Assembly: GCF_011762485.1 (NCBI RefSeq)
Contig: NZ_JAAKGI010000007.1
Span: 124,001 to 188,000, forward strand
Length of the DNA: 64,000 nucleotides
Direction of reading: 5' to 3'
Source: Yeosuana marina
GTDB lineage: Bacteria; Bacteroidota; Bacteroidia; Flavobacteriales; Flavobacteriaceae
Under the pieces are notes generated by a model, which had not been told where the DNA came from, made no database searches, and worked only from the letters and a program-made list of their open reading frames with translations. Positions 8,604 through 18,695 of the stretch are shown piece after piece. Position 1 is the stretch's first letter. Each line of letters opens with the position of its first letter. A program made the position numbers and the translations under genes.

Positions 8604-9644
8604 ATGACAAAGAAGAAAATAAAACAAATATTCAGAATTGCATTTATTATTGCAAGTATATCTTCCTTGTATTTTGTGCCATGGATTTTGGTAAAGGCTT
8701 GGATATTACCATTACCCAATACAGTTCAAGAACAATTAGAGGAAGGTATAAATCATGGATTTGATGGTATGATAGTTTATGTAGATCAAGGTGGAAAACC
8801 ACCGGAATTTTATGCAGCAGGTTGGCACGACCGAAAAAACAAAATACCTGCGTATCCGCAAGCCTTATTCAAGATTGCGAGCATTACCAAGCTATATATT
8901 GCTGTTGCAACCACCAAATTAGTTAAAGCAGGACGATTATCTTTAGATAAAACCCTCGCTGAATACTTTCCGGAACTTGCGGGACGAATTGAATATTCAG
9001 ACAAGATAACCTTGAGAATGATGCTGCAACATCGGAGTGGCATTCCCAATTATGTAGACCATCCTGATTACTGGATAAAACCACCTAAAAACAGGCAAGA
9101 AACACTTGAATATGCACTCGATTTACCTGCTGATTTTAAACCAGGTGAAGATTATGGCTATTCAAATACCAATTATATGTTGATTGAGGACCTCATTGAT
9201 AAAACGTTGGGGTATCCCCATCAACAATATATCAAAGAGGAAATATTAATTCCACTTGGCCTGATACATACTTTCGGTTCGCTTAGTGAAGTTAATATGA
9301 ATGATGTAATGAGTGGTTATTATGTTGGCATTGACAAAGATTTTAAAACTGAAAATACAGGCTTAATGCTAGCAACTGCAGAGGATGTGGGTAAATTTTT
9401 GAGAGCATTAAATGATGGCTCTGTATTTAATGAAGGTGAACAGGAAATCTATTCCTCTGTTTACGAATATGAACATACAGGTCTGCTTCCTGGTTATCAG
9501 AGTATTGCGAAATACTACAAAGACATAGATACTGTAGTAATTCAATTTAACAATACAACCAACTTTAATGGATATGACTGGAATTTAGCGGAAATCATAT
9601 ACAGTCGTGTTGTAAAAATAGTGAGGCGTAACAACAACTCATAA
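8604..9644 (+). CDS. Class C beta-lactamase-like serine hydrolase, membrane-anchored
   Basis: A 346-residue protein with one N-terminal membrane segment (~13-32) and no clear cleavage site, so probably anchored and facing the periplasm. Motifs of the penicillin-binding/class C fold are present: SITK (Ser93, Lys96), YSNTNY as the YxN motif, and HTG in EYEHTGLLPGY as the KTG-like third motif. Family members are D-Ala peptidases or esterases more often than true beta-lactamases. 288 bases of featureless leader precede it; within them AGCGCTAT occurs twice (8474 and 8564). Confidence 0.85.
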   Translation: MTKKKIKQIFRIAFIIASISSLYFVPWILVKAWILPLPNTVQEQLEEGINHGFDGMIVYVDQGGKPPEFYAAGWHDRKNKIPAYPQALFKIASITKLYIAVATTKLVKAGRLSLDKTLAEYFPELAGRIEYSDKITLRMMLQHRSGIPNYVDHPDYWIKPPKNRQETLEYALDLPADFKPGEDYGYSNTNYMLIEDLIDKTLGYPHQQYIKEEILIPLGLIHTFGSLSEVNMNDVMSGYYVGIDKDFKTENTGLMLATAEDVGKFLRALNDGSVFNEGEQEIYSSVYEYEHTGLLPGYQSIAKYYKDIDTVVIQFNNTTNFNGYDWNLAEIIYSRVVKIVRRNNNS

Positions 9645-9787
9645 CTGTATGCTTTTAACACTAAAAAACATACAAACACCTTAGAAATAATTTTAATAGA
9701 AACTAAAGAAACTATCAAATCAAATATCCTTTCGTAACAATTTAAATTTAATATCGTCATTCTAATAAATTGCTTCAAAAAATAAAA

Positions 9788-10708
9788 ATGAAATTTACCT
9801 TTACCAGAAATAAAATCATCTCCCCAATCTTTGTTTTAGCATTGTTTATCATTGTTTCATGTTCAAGTAATAATGAAAATGAAAAGCCGGTAAATGATAT
9901 TTATTTAAGTATTCCAGACAATCATTTTGAAACTATTTTAATTGAACAAGGCATAGATTCAGACGGTATTTTAAACAAACAAATGTTAAAGACAGATGCT
10001 GAGGAAGTAAGTCATTTGGATTTAAATCTTACTGGTGATTTTGGTGAAATTAGTGATTTAACAGGAATTCAAGGCTTTACAAATCTAACATTTTTGTCGG
10101 CATCTGGTCAAAAAATTGAGACTATAGATTTAAGTTTAAATACCAAGTTAGATACTTTATACCTTCAGGCAAATTACTTAACATCTATTGATATTAGTAA
10201 CAATCCAAATTTAATTTTGGTGGATATGCTGTCGAATCAAATCAACTCAATTAATGGACTATCAAAAGCGACAAATTTAAAAACCTTGAATTTATCTTGG
10301 AATAACCTAGAAGAATTTAGTATTCACAATGAGTCTTTAGAAGTCTTACATATAAGTCAGAACTTGTTAAAATCCTTAGATATCGATGGAGCTATCAATC
10401 TAAAAAATATTTTATTGACAAGTAATAAACTTACTGAAGTAGACTTTAGTTCCAATACATTATTAGAAACCTTATTAATTTCTGATAATAAAATTCAGAA
10501 CATAAATCTTCAGCATAATAGTTATTTAACCCACTTATATATTACAAGTAATTCACTTACCAGTATTGATGTCAGCAACAATCAAGAACTAGTAGATTTA
10601 AGGGTAGATAGAAATCCATATTTAACCTGTATCAAAATTCAAAGTGGTCAGGAAATTCCAACCGTATCTAAGTCAGATTATCAAGAATTAAATAGTATCT
10701 GTAATTAG
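9788..10708 (+). CDS. Leucine-rich-repeat lipoprotein
   Basis: The start is taken at the ATG at 9788 (an in-frame TTG lies 18 bases upstream). The 306-residue product has a lipoprotein signal ending FIIVSC. It then carries an array of about ten ~21-residue leucine-rich repeats with the unit LxxLxLSxNxLxxIDxSxN, running from ~residue 75 to 290 and capped by a Cys pair near the end. Such proteins are surface or periplasmic binding scaffolds in Bacteroidota. No partner is evident; the next gene is another lipoprotein on the same strand 101 bases away. Confidence 0.82.
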   Translation: MKFTFTRNKIISPIFVLALFIIVSCSSNNENEKPVNDIYLSIPDNHFETILIEQGIDSDGILNKQMLKTDAEEVSHLDLNLTGDFGEISDLTGIQGFTNLTFLSASGQKIETIDLSLNTKLDTLYLQANYLTSIDISNNPNLILVDMLSNQINSINGLSKATNLKTLNLSWNNLEEFSIHNESLEVLHISQNLLKSLDIDGAINLKNILLTSNKLTEVDFSSNTLLETLLISDNKIQNINLQHNSYLTHLYITSNSLTSIDVSNNQELVDLRVDRNPYLTCIKIQSGQEIPTVSKSDYQELNSICN

Positions 10709-10809
10709 TGTAATTCACTCATCAAACCCCAATAAGTTATTTAGCTTTCTTTTTCAAAAAATACGAAATAAATCACAGCACATTTTAACAATAAATCAAA
10801 CTAAAATTA

Positions 10810-11376
10810 ATGAAACATTACACTCAAATTTTTAAATCACTAATAGTTATTTGTATAGGAATCCTTTTTCTTCAATGCTCAAATAATAAAGAAGACGTGG
10901 TTCAACAAACAACTATCCCTTTATTTAAAGAATCTGATATGTCATTGATTCACAACGATAGTGAAAAGTCTTGGCATATTACAGAAGTTATTAATAAGTA
11001 TTACGATCCAAACTACGAATTAGAAATAAACCTAGATTGTGTTACTGATGATGTTTATACATTCTCAGCTACTGATGAAAATGTTCAAATTGATTTAGGA
11101 GAGTCACTTTGCTTCGCGGATATTGATGACGGTATTTTTACCGCAGATAATGAAATTTTTGAAAGTCAATTGATGTTTATGGATGGATTTCAAGGTGAGA
11201 CCATTTATTTGCATTTTGCAAGAGGTTATATAAATGAAGATCACACCGCCTCAGGAGCTACTTCTACATATTACGCATTGGCTGAATTATCAGAAGACAG
11301 AATGGTGTTTCACAGAGGTGGAGGTCTATATATAGGTGAATATAATGAAGCCTTAATTTTTGAAAGAATTCAATAA
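10810..11376 (+). CDS. Lipoprotein of unknown function
   Basis: A 188-residue protein whose signal ends in GILFLQCSNN, a lipobox placing the lipidated Cys near residue 23. The mature part is acidic and predicted mostly beta (WHITEVINKYY..., TYSFSATDEN...), resembling the small calycin-like or lipocalin-like lipoproteins of Flavobacteria. I cannot assign a family. It is probably on the periplasmic face or surface and lies between the LRR lipoprotein and a cytosolic hydrolase on the same strand. Confidence 0.6.
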   Translation: MKHYTQIFKSLIVICIGILFLQCSNNKEDVVQQTTIPLFKESDMSLIHNDSEKSWHITEVINKYYDPNYELEINLDCVTDDVYTFSATDENVQIDLGESLCFADIDDGIFTADNEIFESQLMFMDGFQGETIYLHFARGYINEDHTASGATSTYYALAELSEDRMVFHRGGGLYIGEYNEALIFERIQ

Positions 11377-11428
11377 CTAATAGAAAAAACTACAACCAAA
11401 AAATAAATACATAAACTAAAACCTGAAG

Positions 11429-12307
11429 ATGCACCAAGTTAAATCACTTTTCAAAACAAAAGAAGGAAAGAATGAAATTTTAAGACTTTATGACCAAAAA
11501 TTAGATGAACTTAATCTTGGATTTGAATACATTAAGATTAATACAAGTTTTGGTGAAACAAATATTATCGCAACTGGAAAACTTTCAAATCCACCAATTT
11601 TAATATTTCACGGTTCTAATGGTTGCGCACCTATTGCTCTTGAAACATATCCTAATTTAAGCAAGAACTTTAGAGTGTATGCTATTGATGTTTTGGCGCA
11701 ACCAAATAAAAGTGCTGAAACAAGATTAAGTATGAAAGATGATTCGTATGGGCAATGGGTAAATGAAATAATAGATTCTCTAAAAATTGAAAATGTTATT
11801 ATGACTGGTTTTTCATTTGGAGGATTAATCATATTAAAAACACTTGAATTTAATGAGAGTAAGATTAAAGAAGTTTATCTATCTGCACCTGCTTACATAG
11901 TAAATGGAAATCCTATCAAAGCTTTATTTAAAATATTTATTCCAATAAAACGATTTATAAAAACGAAAAAAATCAAATACGTCGAAACGTTTTTAGCAGA
12001 ACTTTTTACAGATCGTGATGAATTTGCCATTCAATATTTATCAAAAGTGTTCTTAAATTTTAAAATGGATTTTACACCTGTACCAATTATAGATTCTAAA
12101 AAAGCAAAATCAATTAAAACGCCTATTACCATCTTCGCTGCTACAAACGACATCCTTTTTCCTGGTCATAAAATGGTTAAGCGAGCACAGAAAATATTCC
12201 CAACGTTAAAAAGTGCAATACTAATTGAAGACTCTAAACACGTTCCAAATAAGCAACAGAACAAACTAATTGAGGAAATTATATTGGAAAACAACACACT
12301 ACAATAA
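11429..12307 (+). CDS. Cytosolic alpha/beta hydrolase
   Basis: A 292-residue protein with no signal peptide. An alpha/beta hydrolase core spans ~45-285: oxyanion strand ILIFHGSNG, nucleophile elbow GFSFGG (Ser129), acid in AATNDILFPGHKM and His in DSKHVPN. The set is complete, so it is probably active as an esterase or related hydrolase; the substrate is unknown. It differs from the exported hydrolases upstream in having no beta-rich leader domain. Confidence 0.8.
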   Translation: MHQVKSLFKTKEGKNEILRLYDQKLDELNLGFEYIKINTSFGETNIIATGKLSNPPILIFHGSNGCAPIALETYPNLSKNFRVYAIDVLAQPNKSAETRLSMKDDSYGQWVNEIIDSLKIENVIMTGFSFGGLIILKTLEFNESKIKEVYLSAPAYIVNGNPIKALFKIFIPIKRFIKTKKIKYVETFLAELFTDRDEFAIQYLSKVFLNFKMDFTPVPIIDSKKAKSIKTPITIFAATNDILFPGHKMVKRAQKIFPTLKSAILIEDSKHVPNKQQNKLIEEIILENNTLQ

Positions 12308-12433
12308 ACTATATAAATAATTGAGGCTATTGAATACCTACACAATTACGATAATTGCTTTATATAAACGGTAAAGTATCTTAATCTCAAACACTAATTT
12401 TAAAAAAATTAAATAATAATACGCTTAATAACA

Positions 12434-12847
12434 ATGAACAAAGAATCTTTCCTTCGGGAATTTATGAATGACATTTGGAACGAAAAGAATTTTGATAAAG
12501 TTGAGAAATATGTTCATCCTGAATACACAATTCAACTGGACACTGCTGACCCTTGGGAAGGAAAAACAATAACTTATTCTGAATTTAAAGAACGATTGAA
12601 GTTTTCATTTAACTCATTTCCTGATATGAATTTTGAAATAACATCTGCAATTCCAGAAGAAAACCATGTTGCTATCACTTGGATTTTAACTGGAACAAAC
12701 CTAGGGATGATAGGAGATTATCCTCCTACTCAAAAATCCATAAACACAAAAGGGATCACAATTTATCATTTCAAAGACAATTTAATTAATGGACATACTC
12801 AGGTTATTGACAGAATAACAGTAATGAAACAATTAGGATTCATTTAA
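12434..12847 (+). CDS. SnoaL/NTF2-like protein (ester cyclase family)
   Basis: A 137-residue single-domain protein: helical start (LREFMNDIWNEKNFDKVEKYVHPEYTIQ), then WEGKTITYSEFKERLKFSFNSFPDMNFEI and VAITWILTGTNLGMIGDYPPTQKSI. This is the layout of the SnoaL-like polyketide-cyclase group of the NTF2 superfamily. Members without polyketide genes nearby, as here, are of unknown function. It is followed after one base by the GIY-YIG-like gene, so the two are co-transcribed. Confidence 0.75.
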   Translation: MNKESFLREFMNDIWNEKNFDKVEKYVHPEYTIQLDTADPWEGKTITYSEFKERLKFSFNSFPDMNFEITSAIPEENHVAITWILTGTNLGMIGDYPPTQKSINTKGITIYHFKDNLINGHTQVIDRITVMKQLGFI

Positions 12848-12848
12848 T

Positions 12849-13187
12849 ATGAAAACAAAAAAAGAACTCAAACAAGCGTACAAACAACTAAAAATTCCAA
12901 TGGGAGTTTTTCAAATCATTAACGTTTGTAACAATAAAGTCCTAATTGATAACAGTATTGATATGGAATCCAAATGGAACAGACATAAAATGGAACTTAA
13001 ACTTGGAAACCATAGGAATAGGAGTTTTCAAAAAGATTGGAATGAATATGGAGAGCAAAATTTTATTTTTGAAGTTTTATGCGAACTAAAGAAGAATGAA
13101 AAAGAAACTATTAATTATAATCATGAATTAAAAACTCTTCAAGATATGGTAATTGAAGAGTTGAATATTGAAAATATATATACATAA
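12849..13187 (+). CDS. GIY-YIG-like small protein
   Basis: A 112-residue protein with a GIY-YIG-like core at ~17-80: MGVFQIINVCNNKVLIDNSIDM corresponds to the two GIY/YIG strands, with Arg in KWNRHK and the conserved tail FQKDWNEYGEQNFIFEVL. Related short proteins in Bacteroidota and Firmicutes are annotated as GIY-YIG nucleases. The second strand reads LID rather than YIG, so loss of nuclease activity is possible. It starts one base after the SnoaL-like gene. Confidence 0.6.
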   Translation: MKTKKELKQAYKQLKIPMGVFQIINVCNNKVLIDNSIDMESKWNRHKMELKLGNHRNRSFQKDWNEYGEQNFIFEVLCELKKNEKETINYNHELKTLQDMVIEELNIENIYT

Positions 13188-13281
13188 AAAACAGGTTCAA
13201 AAAATTGCTAATGCAAACTATTTTAGCAGAATGTTAAAAGTTATTTTGAACAGATACTAATTAAATTAATACAAGAAAGAT

Positions 13282-14010
13282 ATGACAATATTGGTTGTTG
13301 GTGCAACAGGTGCAACAGGTGTACGATTGGTTAAGGAGTTACTCAATCGTGATCAAATAGTTAAAGTAATTGTCCGATCACCAGAAAAACTAACTGACGC
13401 CATAAAGAATCATGAACGTTTATCTGTGATTTGTGCAAGTGTTCTAGAATTATCAGACGAAGAGATAAAACAACATGTTGCTGGCTGTAACGCAGTCGTT
13501 TCATGCCTTGGTCATAATGTTACTCTTAAAGGAATTTATGGCAAACCCCGCCTACTTGTAACAGAAACAACCAAGCGTTTATGTTCCGCTATCAAAACAA
13601 ATAAATCTGAGATATCAACTAAATATATTTTGATGAATACAGTTGCTAATCGCAATCGTGATCTCAATGAAACTATTTCCTTTGCTCAAAAATGTGTCAT
13701 TGGATTACTTCGAGTTCTGCTCCCTCCACACGTCGATAATGAAAAGGCTGCAGATTATTTAAGAACCGAAATAGGCCAAAAAGACAATACCATTGAATGG
13801 GTTGCCGTTCGGCCCTCAGCTTTAATCGATGAGGAAAGTCCTTCTGACATCGAAATATATCCCTCCCCTATGAGAAGCATTTTAAAAGATGGTCAAATTA
13901 GTCGAATTAATGTTGGTCACTTTATGGCAGATCTTATCACGAATAATGATATTTGGAACAAGTGGAAGGGACAAATGCCAGCTATTTATAATAGAGGGAC
14001 TGCTTCATAA
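13282..14010 (+). CDS. NAD(P)-binding atypical SDR protein
   Basis: A 242-residue Rossmann protein starting ILVVGATGATGVRLVKEL, the GxxGxxG dinucleotide-binding motif of the extended/atypical SDR class. VIVRSP after the second strand suggests NADP preference. CLGH and the VRPSALIDEE segment match NAD(P)H-binding proteins related to YwnB/NmrA. There is no clear YxxxK, so it may be a redox sensor or reductase. It is single and ends convergently with the serine hydrolase at 14107. Confidence 0.75.
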   Translation: MTILVVGATGATGVRLVKELLNRDQIVKVIVRSPEKLTDAIKNHERLSVICASVLELSDEEIKQHVAGCNAVVSCLGHNVTLKGIYGKPRLLVTETTKRLCSAIKTNKSEISTKYILMNTVANRNRDLNETISFAQKCVIGLLRVLLPPHVDNEKAADYLRTEIGQKDNTIEWVAVRPSALIDEESPSDIEIYPSPMRSILKDGQISRINVGHFMADLITNNDIWNKWKGQMPAIYNRGTAS

Positions 14011-14106
14011 ATTTATAAGTAGTGCATTTAACAGTCATTCTTATAATTTAATTTCAAAAAAATAGGTTCGTAAAACTTGATATTATAATCTTCTCAAATA
14101 TCGAGA

Positions 14107-15390
14107 TTAGTTAGAAGCGATTGTCTGTTGTAATTTTGAGTTGGTTTCATTAAAAATCCTATTTGCAATCTTATAAATATCAGGTATTACTGTTCTTGCT
14201 ATTTTAGAATTAGTATTTAAAAGAACACAAATACCCAAATCGGAATCGGGATAGACCGCGATTTCATTTCTATAATTGTTAACGCTTCCTCCATGATGTA
14301 ACATGGTTTTTTGTTCTTTATTTTCTAAAAAATTATGTATCCTCCATCCAAAACCATAGTAAGAACTTACATGACCTGGCCATTTTTGATAGTATTTGCT
14401 GTGACCTTTAATTTCTATAAAAGGAGTAAAAGCCTGACTTAAAGCGGTCTTATCTATTATTTCTGGACGATGTCCAAGTAATAATCTCATCCATTTTGCC
14501 ATATCAAGTGCGCTGGCATTAATACCTCCTGCAGCTACGGCATTGTAATAATGATGGTTAAGTTTTAAGGTCTTCCATGTGTTATGCCTTTTAGAATATG
14601 GCAAAGCAACATCTTCATTATTCTCTAGACTTGTATAATCCATAGAAATAGTATTCATTCCCAAAGGTTTAAAAAATCTATTATTCAATAATGTCCTAAT
14701 ATCCTGATGGGTTGATTTTTGCATCATCTCTGCACTAAGCGCAAACATAGCATTTTGATAGCTATACATCTCACCTGGTTTACTAACAGGTACTACCGAT
14801 TTAAAGCGCTTCGCAATTTCGGTTAATGGCAATCCAGCCTCGACAAGATTGGTATAACTATGGTAAGGCGCTCCCGAAGTTTGCGATAAAATATTCGCAA
14901 GTGTAATGTGGTTTGTATTAATGCTATCTCCCAATTGAAATCCCGGAATGTAATCGCTAACCTTATCTGTCCAATCTAATACGCCTTCACTTTTTAATTT
15001 GGCCGCTAAAACACCTGTAAACCCCTTTGATAGCGATCCAAGTCGAAATACAGTTTTACCATCAACTTTATCATCAGATGTAATATTCCTTTTTCCAAAT
15101 CCCTCAGAAATTATGATAGAATCTCCCTTAACGATGCTTACTCCAGCACCCACAATATCTCCTGAAGCTATGGCACTTTTAAAATATGCAGAAAGAGCAT
15201 CATGCAATTCTTGCTGGTGCTCTTTATATATTTTGATGTTTTTTTGATTGACCGTAGCTTTTTCAATTTTAGTGGTCGAAATTACTGCTCCATTATCAGA
15301 ATTAGTCACAGATCTAACAACACTCAAGGTGAGCAAAAAGCACATAAAAATTAAAAAAGTTGGCTTTTTAAAGATTCTGAATTTCTTCAT
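14107..15390 (-). CDS. Exported class C beta-lactamase-like serine hydrolase
   Basis: A 427-residue protein with an N-terminal hydrophobic segment (~10-27) that is a signal or anchor. The class C fold spans ~60-410: SLSK (Ser119, Lys122), YQN at ~215 as the YxN motif, and HHGGS near 370 as the third motif. The motif set is complete. Proteins of this type in Bacteroidota are mostly peptidases or esterases acting in the envelope. It is transcribed alone, convergent with the SDR gene. Confidence 0.85.
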   Translation of the reverse strand: MKKFRIFKKPTFLIFMCFLLTLSVVRSVTNSDNGAVISTTKIEKATVNQKNIKIYKEHQQELHDALSAYFKSAIASGDIVGAGVSIVKGDSIIISEGFGKRNITSDDKVDGKTVFRLGSLSKGFTGVLAAKLKSEGVLDWTDKVSDYIPGFQLGDSINTNHITLANILSQTSGAPYHSYTNLVEAGLPLTEIAKRFKSVVPVSKPGEMYSYQNAMFALSAEMMQKSTHQDIRTLLNNRFFKPLGMNTISMDYTSLENNEDVALPYSKRHNTWKTLKLNHHYYNAVAAGGINASALDMAKWMRLLLGHRPEIIDKTALSQAFTPFIEIKGHSKYYQKWPGHVSSYYGFGWRIHNFLENKEQKTMLHHGGSVNNYRNEIAVYPDSDLGICVLLNTNSKIARTVIPDIYKIANRIFNETNSKLQQTIASN

Positions 15391-15517
15391 AAGTAAAAAT
15401 AGCGTTTAATTTTTGGTGTAACGCTACGAATATAGGACGAAATACTTAATTAATCGATAAAAAACATTTATTTTTTAAAGCCTTTACTAAATTATTTGTG
15501 TTTTTATGATAACTATT

Positions 15518-16438
15518 CTACAAATTATATTTAATACCAATATTAATTCCTGCTCCACTAATATTTACAAATTGGGTTGGAATTTTTCTTGGTTCATTTT
15601 GAGGGACTGGAGTTGTTGCGCTTTGTGTGTAATTATCGGTAAATAAAAATTCTTTTTCAGATGTAGGTAAATCTGCTAATTGTTGACCAGGAACCAGCTG
15701 TGATTGATTACCAGTTACTGCTTTTGTTACATATTCTTTAATGGAAGCTGATTTGCTTTTTACACTAAAGTTTTTAAATTCAACTTCTCCAAAAAGACTT
15801 AACTTATTATTAATCGGATACGTAACACCAAAAGCACCTGCAAAACCGGTACTAAATTTAGATTTCACTTCAGATTTTGCATTTACTAAAATATCTGTTC
15901 CCGAACCACCACCATCAATCTGTTTTACATTAGTTTCTATGTTCAATGTACCTGAAGCAGTCATTATCACTCCAATTCTTGCATAAGGATTTACCTTTTT
16001 AAATGCAGGAGTAATATATATAGCTGGCATTAAATCTACTCCTCCCCGTATATAGGCTATTTCTTCAGAAACTAATTGTGGACTGGTAAATTTACCAATG
16101 GTTTCTTTACTTCCGTTAAAATAATTAATCCCTAATTCTGCTCCTAAATAAGGATTAAACATATACCCTCCAGTAATATTAAATTTATAGCCAGCTCCTA
16201 AAGTTCCATTAAGTGATTTTACTTTTACAGTAGAACCATCTGTGCTAATATCTGTAGATTGCTGAATCATGGTAATACCATTTGGATCTGCATTATTAAA
16301 TTCAGTTTTTCCTGATTGTGCTATAATGCCACCACCAGCTCTTAGATAAAACCCACTAGATTTTTGCTCTTCTTGACCTTTCATGGTTGCGCTAAATCCT
16401 AAAAGGATACATAGCATAATTATTGCTTTCGTTTTCAT
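15518..16438 (-). CDS. Outer-membrane beta-barrel protein
   Basis: A 306-residue protein with a signal peptide ending in MKGQ (~residue 21). The rest alternates hydrophobic and polar residues in strands such as FYLRAGGGI, YKFNITGGYMFNPYLGAELGINYF, TGFAGAFGVTYPI and LSLFGEVEFKNF. It ends in a beta-strand, INIGIKYNL, typical of barrels of the OmpA/OprF N-terminal type with about eight strands. No periplasmic OmpA domain is attached. The cargo or role is unknown. It is a single gene. Confidence 0.8.
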   Translation of the reverse strand: MKTKAIIMLCILLGFSATMKGQEEQKSSGFYLRAGGGIIAQSGKTEFNNADPNGITMIQQSTDISTDGSTVKVKSLNGTLGAGYKFNITGGYMFNPYLGAELGINYFNGSKETIGKFTSPQLVSEEIAYIRGGVDLMPAIYITPAFKKVNPYARIGVIMTASGTLNIETNVKQIDGGGSGTDILVNAKSEVKSKFSTGFAGAFGVTYPINNKLSLFGEVEFKNFSVKSKSASIKEYVTKAVTGNQSQLVPGQQLADLPTSEKEFLFTDNYTQSATTPVPQNEPRKIPTQFVNISGAGINIGIKYNL

Positions 16439-16700
16439 GTTTTTAGATTTGTTTGTACTGTTTTAAAATAAAATTATTAGCAAAATTAACTCTAATTAAA
16501 AACATAGATTGCTACCTAAGTAGCACAATTTTTCAATTTATAAAACTTTAACTTTTATAAAATCAAATAAACGACAATAAATACCTGTATTGCATTGTTT
16601 TAAGAAGTAATGCTCAAAAAATCAAGCAACTTTAAACATATTTTAAAGGTTTTTTATTTGCTATAGTCTATTTTTAAAATTTAAACAAATCATCCTTTAC

Positions 16701-17477
16701 ATGGTGTTTACAATTATTATTTTTTTACTGTTAATAGCTTTTGCTATTTATGCATTCACAAGAAAAAAACAAAAAATCACAACATTTCCTTCGCATTGGC
16801 ATACGCTATTATTAGAGCATGTTCATTTTTACAAAGAATTATCTGTTGAAGAACAAAACCGATTTAAAAAACGCATCCTAACTTTTTTTAGTGAAGTTTA
16901 TATAGAAAGTGTTGATTTTGAAATTGAACCGCTAGACAAACTACTTACAGCAGCAAGTTCTGTTATTCCAGTTTTTGGTTTTAACGAATGGCATTACACT
17001 AATTTAAGTACGGTTTTAATTTATCCAGATCATTTTAATAAAGACTTAGGTTTTGCTCAAACTGATAAAAAACGAAATATAGCAGGTATGGTGGGAAATG
17101 GTCCATTAGAAAAACAAATGATTCTTTCCAGAAAGGCACTATATGATGGGTTCAAAATTAAATCGGATGCGTATAATACGGGGATACACGAATTTGTTCA
17201 TTTAATAGATAAGATAGATGGTATAACAGATGGCGTTCCTGAAGCATTAATACAAAGGCCTTATGTAATACCTTGGCTTAAATTAATTCATAAAGAAATG
17301 GAAGCTATTAATGATAATAAGTCGGATATCAGAAATTATGGAGGTACTAATGAAGCTGAATTTTTAGCTGTTGCATCTGAATATTTTTTTGAAAAACCTG
17401 ATGCTATGAAGAAAAAACATCCAGAATTATACCAAATGCTTAAAGATTGTTTTCACTACAAACATCTTGTAAAATGA
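16701..17477 (+). CDS. MtfA/M90-like zinc peptidase
   Basis: A 258-residue protein with one N-terminal membrane segment (~2-19) and the M90 (MtfA) domain at ~30-255, with zinc motif HEFVH at 163-167. A conserved Glu follows in TNEAEFLAVASEYFFEKP, the third-ligand and helper region of the family. In E. coli, MtfA binds the Mlc repressor and is a peptidase; in Bacteroidota the membrane-anchored form has no assigned substrate. It precedes the Sua5-type gene on the same strand. Confidence 0.85.
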   Translation: MVFTIIIFLLLIAFAIYAFTRKKQKITTFPSHWHTLLLEHVHFYKELSVEEQNRFKKRILTFFSEVYIESVDFEIEPLDKLLTAASSVIPVFGFNEWHYTNLSTVLIYPDHFNKDLGFAQTDKKRNIAGMVGNGPLEKQMILSRKALYDGFKIKSDAYNTGIHEFVHLIDKIDGITDGVPEALIQRPYVIPWLKLIHKEMEAINDNKSDIRNYGGTNEAEFLAVASEYFFEKPDAMKKKHPELYQMLKDCFHYKHLVK

Positions 17478-17598
17478 TTTTTATTTATTTATTCTTACCT
17501 CTTGAAGATAAATTGATATACTAATTTGAGATAAAGTATTTTCCAAAAAGGTAAATTTGCAATTACAATCACCTTTAATAAATACGATTATTAAAACA

Positions 17599-18555
17599 AT
17601 GACAATTATTTCAAAAGATATTGTAAAAGCTATTGAAATTTTAAATAATGACGATGTAGTCGCTATACCTACAGAAACGGTTTATGGTTTAGCAGGAAAT
17701 ATTTATAGCGAAAAAGCCATTAAAAAAATCTTTCAAGTCAAGCAAAGACCGTTATTTAATCCGCTTATAGTTCACATTCATTCCATTAAAAAAATACATG
17801 ATATAGTAAGTGAATTTCCAGACAAAGCTAAAATACTTGCAAATGCTTTTTGGCCAGGTCCATTAACATTAATTCTAAAGAAAAAATCAAACATACCAGA
17901 TTTAATAACAGGAGGAAAAGACACTGTTGCAGTAAGAATTCCAAATCATCCCGTAACACTTAGTTTATTAAAGCAATTATCCTTTCCGCTGGCAGCACCT
18001 AGCGCAAATCCATTCAATAGAATTAGCCCAACTAGTTCTTTACACGTTGAAGATTATTTTAAGAATACTATATCGATGGTACTTGAGGGTGGTGAATGCA
18101 AAAATGGTATTGAATCTACAATCATTGGATTTGAAAATAATGAACCCGTACTCTACAGACTAGGGTCTATCTCTATAGAAGACATTATAAATGTTATAGG
18201 GCAAATTAAAATAAAAAACAATAAAGAAATAGCACCTAATGCCCCTGGAATGCTAGCTAAACATTACGCACCAAAGACAAAAACATATTTGGTAAATGAT
18301 GTAGAAAATTTTGTAAAAAATTACCAGAATAAAAAAGTTGGCATATTACGATTCTCAGAAGATATACATTCCATAAATGTTGTACACGTAGAAATCTTAT
18401 CAAAAACAGGTGATTTAAAAGAAGCAGCTTCAAGGTTATATAATTCTTTACACAAGCTTGATAACTTAAATTTGGATATGATTGTTGCAGAAATAGTTCC
18501 AGACTTTGGGTTAGGTAAATCTATAAATGACCGGTTAGAAAGAGCTACAAAATAG
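17599..18555 (+). CDS. L-threonylcarbamoyladenylate synthase (Sua5/YciO/YrdC)
   Basis: The start is taken at the ATG at 17599 because the upstream in-frame TTG would add 14 residues with no family match. The 318-residue enzyme makes threonylcarbamoyl-AMP from Thr, bicarbonate and ATP for t6A modification of tRNA. The YrdC core spans ~1-200 (VVAIPTETVYGLAGN, KQRPLFNPLIVHI, FWPGPLTLIL, VAVRIPNHP, APSANPFNRISPTS). A C-terminal Sua5 domain follows after the linker APGMLAKHYAPKT. The two-domain length matches Sua5 rather than short YrdC. Confidence 0.92.
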   Translation: MTIISKDIVKAIEILNNDDVVAIPTETVYGLAGNIYSEKAIKKIFQVKQRPLFNPLIVHIHSIKKIHDIVSEFPDKAKILANAFWPGPLTLILKKKSNIPDLITGGKDTVAVRIPNHPVTLSLLKQLSFPLAAPSANPFNRISPTSSLHVEDYFKNTISMVLEGGECKNGIESTIIGFENNEPVLYRLGSISIEDIINVIGQIKIKNNKEIAPNAPGMLAKHYAPKTKTYLVNDVENFVKNYQNKKVGILRFSEDIHSINVVHVEILSKTGDLKEAASRLYNSLHKLDNLNLDMIVAEIVPDFGLGKSINDRLERATK

Positions 18556-18695
18556 AATGATTATTCCTCGTTATATAATATTATTTATAACTGAAAAATA
18601 AAGTTAATTAATCGAGAAACCCATTAAAGCATTATATGTAAAATTGAAATTCGTGCATAAAAAAGACCAAACACGCACATCTTATTTGAAAACTC

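Noticed and set aside
10018..10690. Short regular units in the DNA taken as a tandem repeat or CRISPR-like array.
   Set aside because: The periodicity (~63 bases) is that of leucine-rich protein repeats and is in frame; spacers and repeats of CRISPR type are absent.
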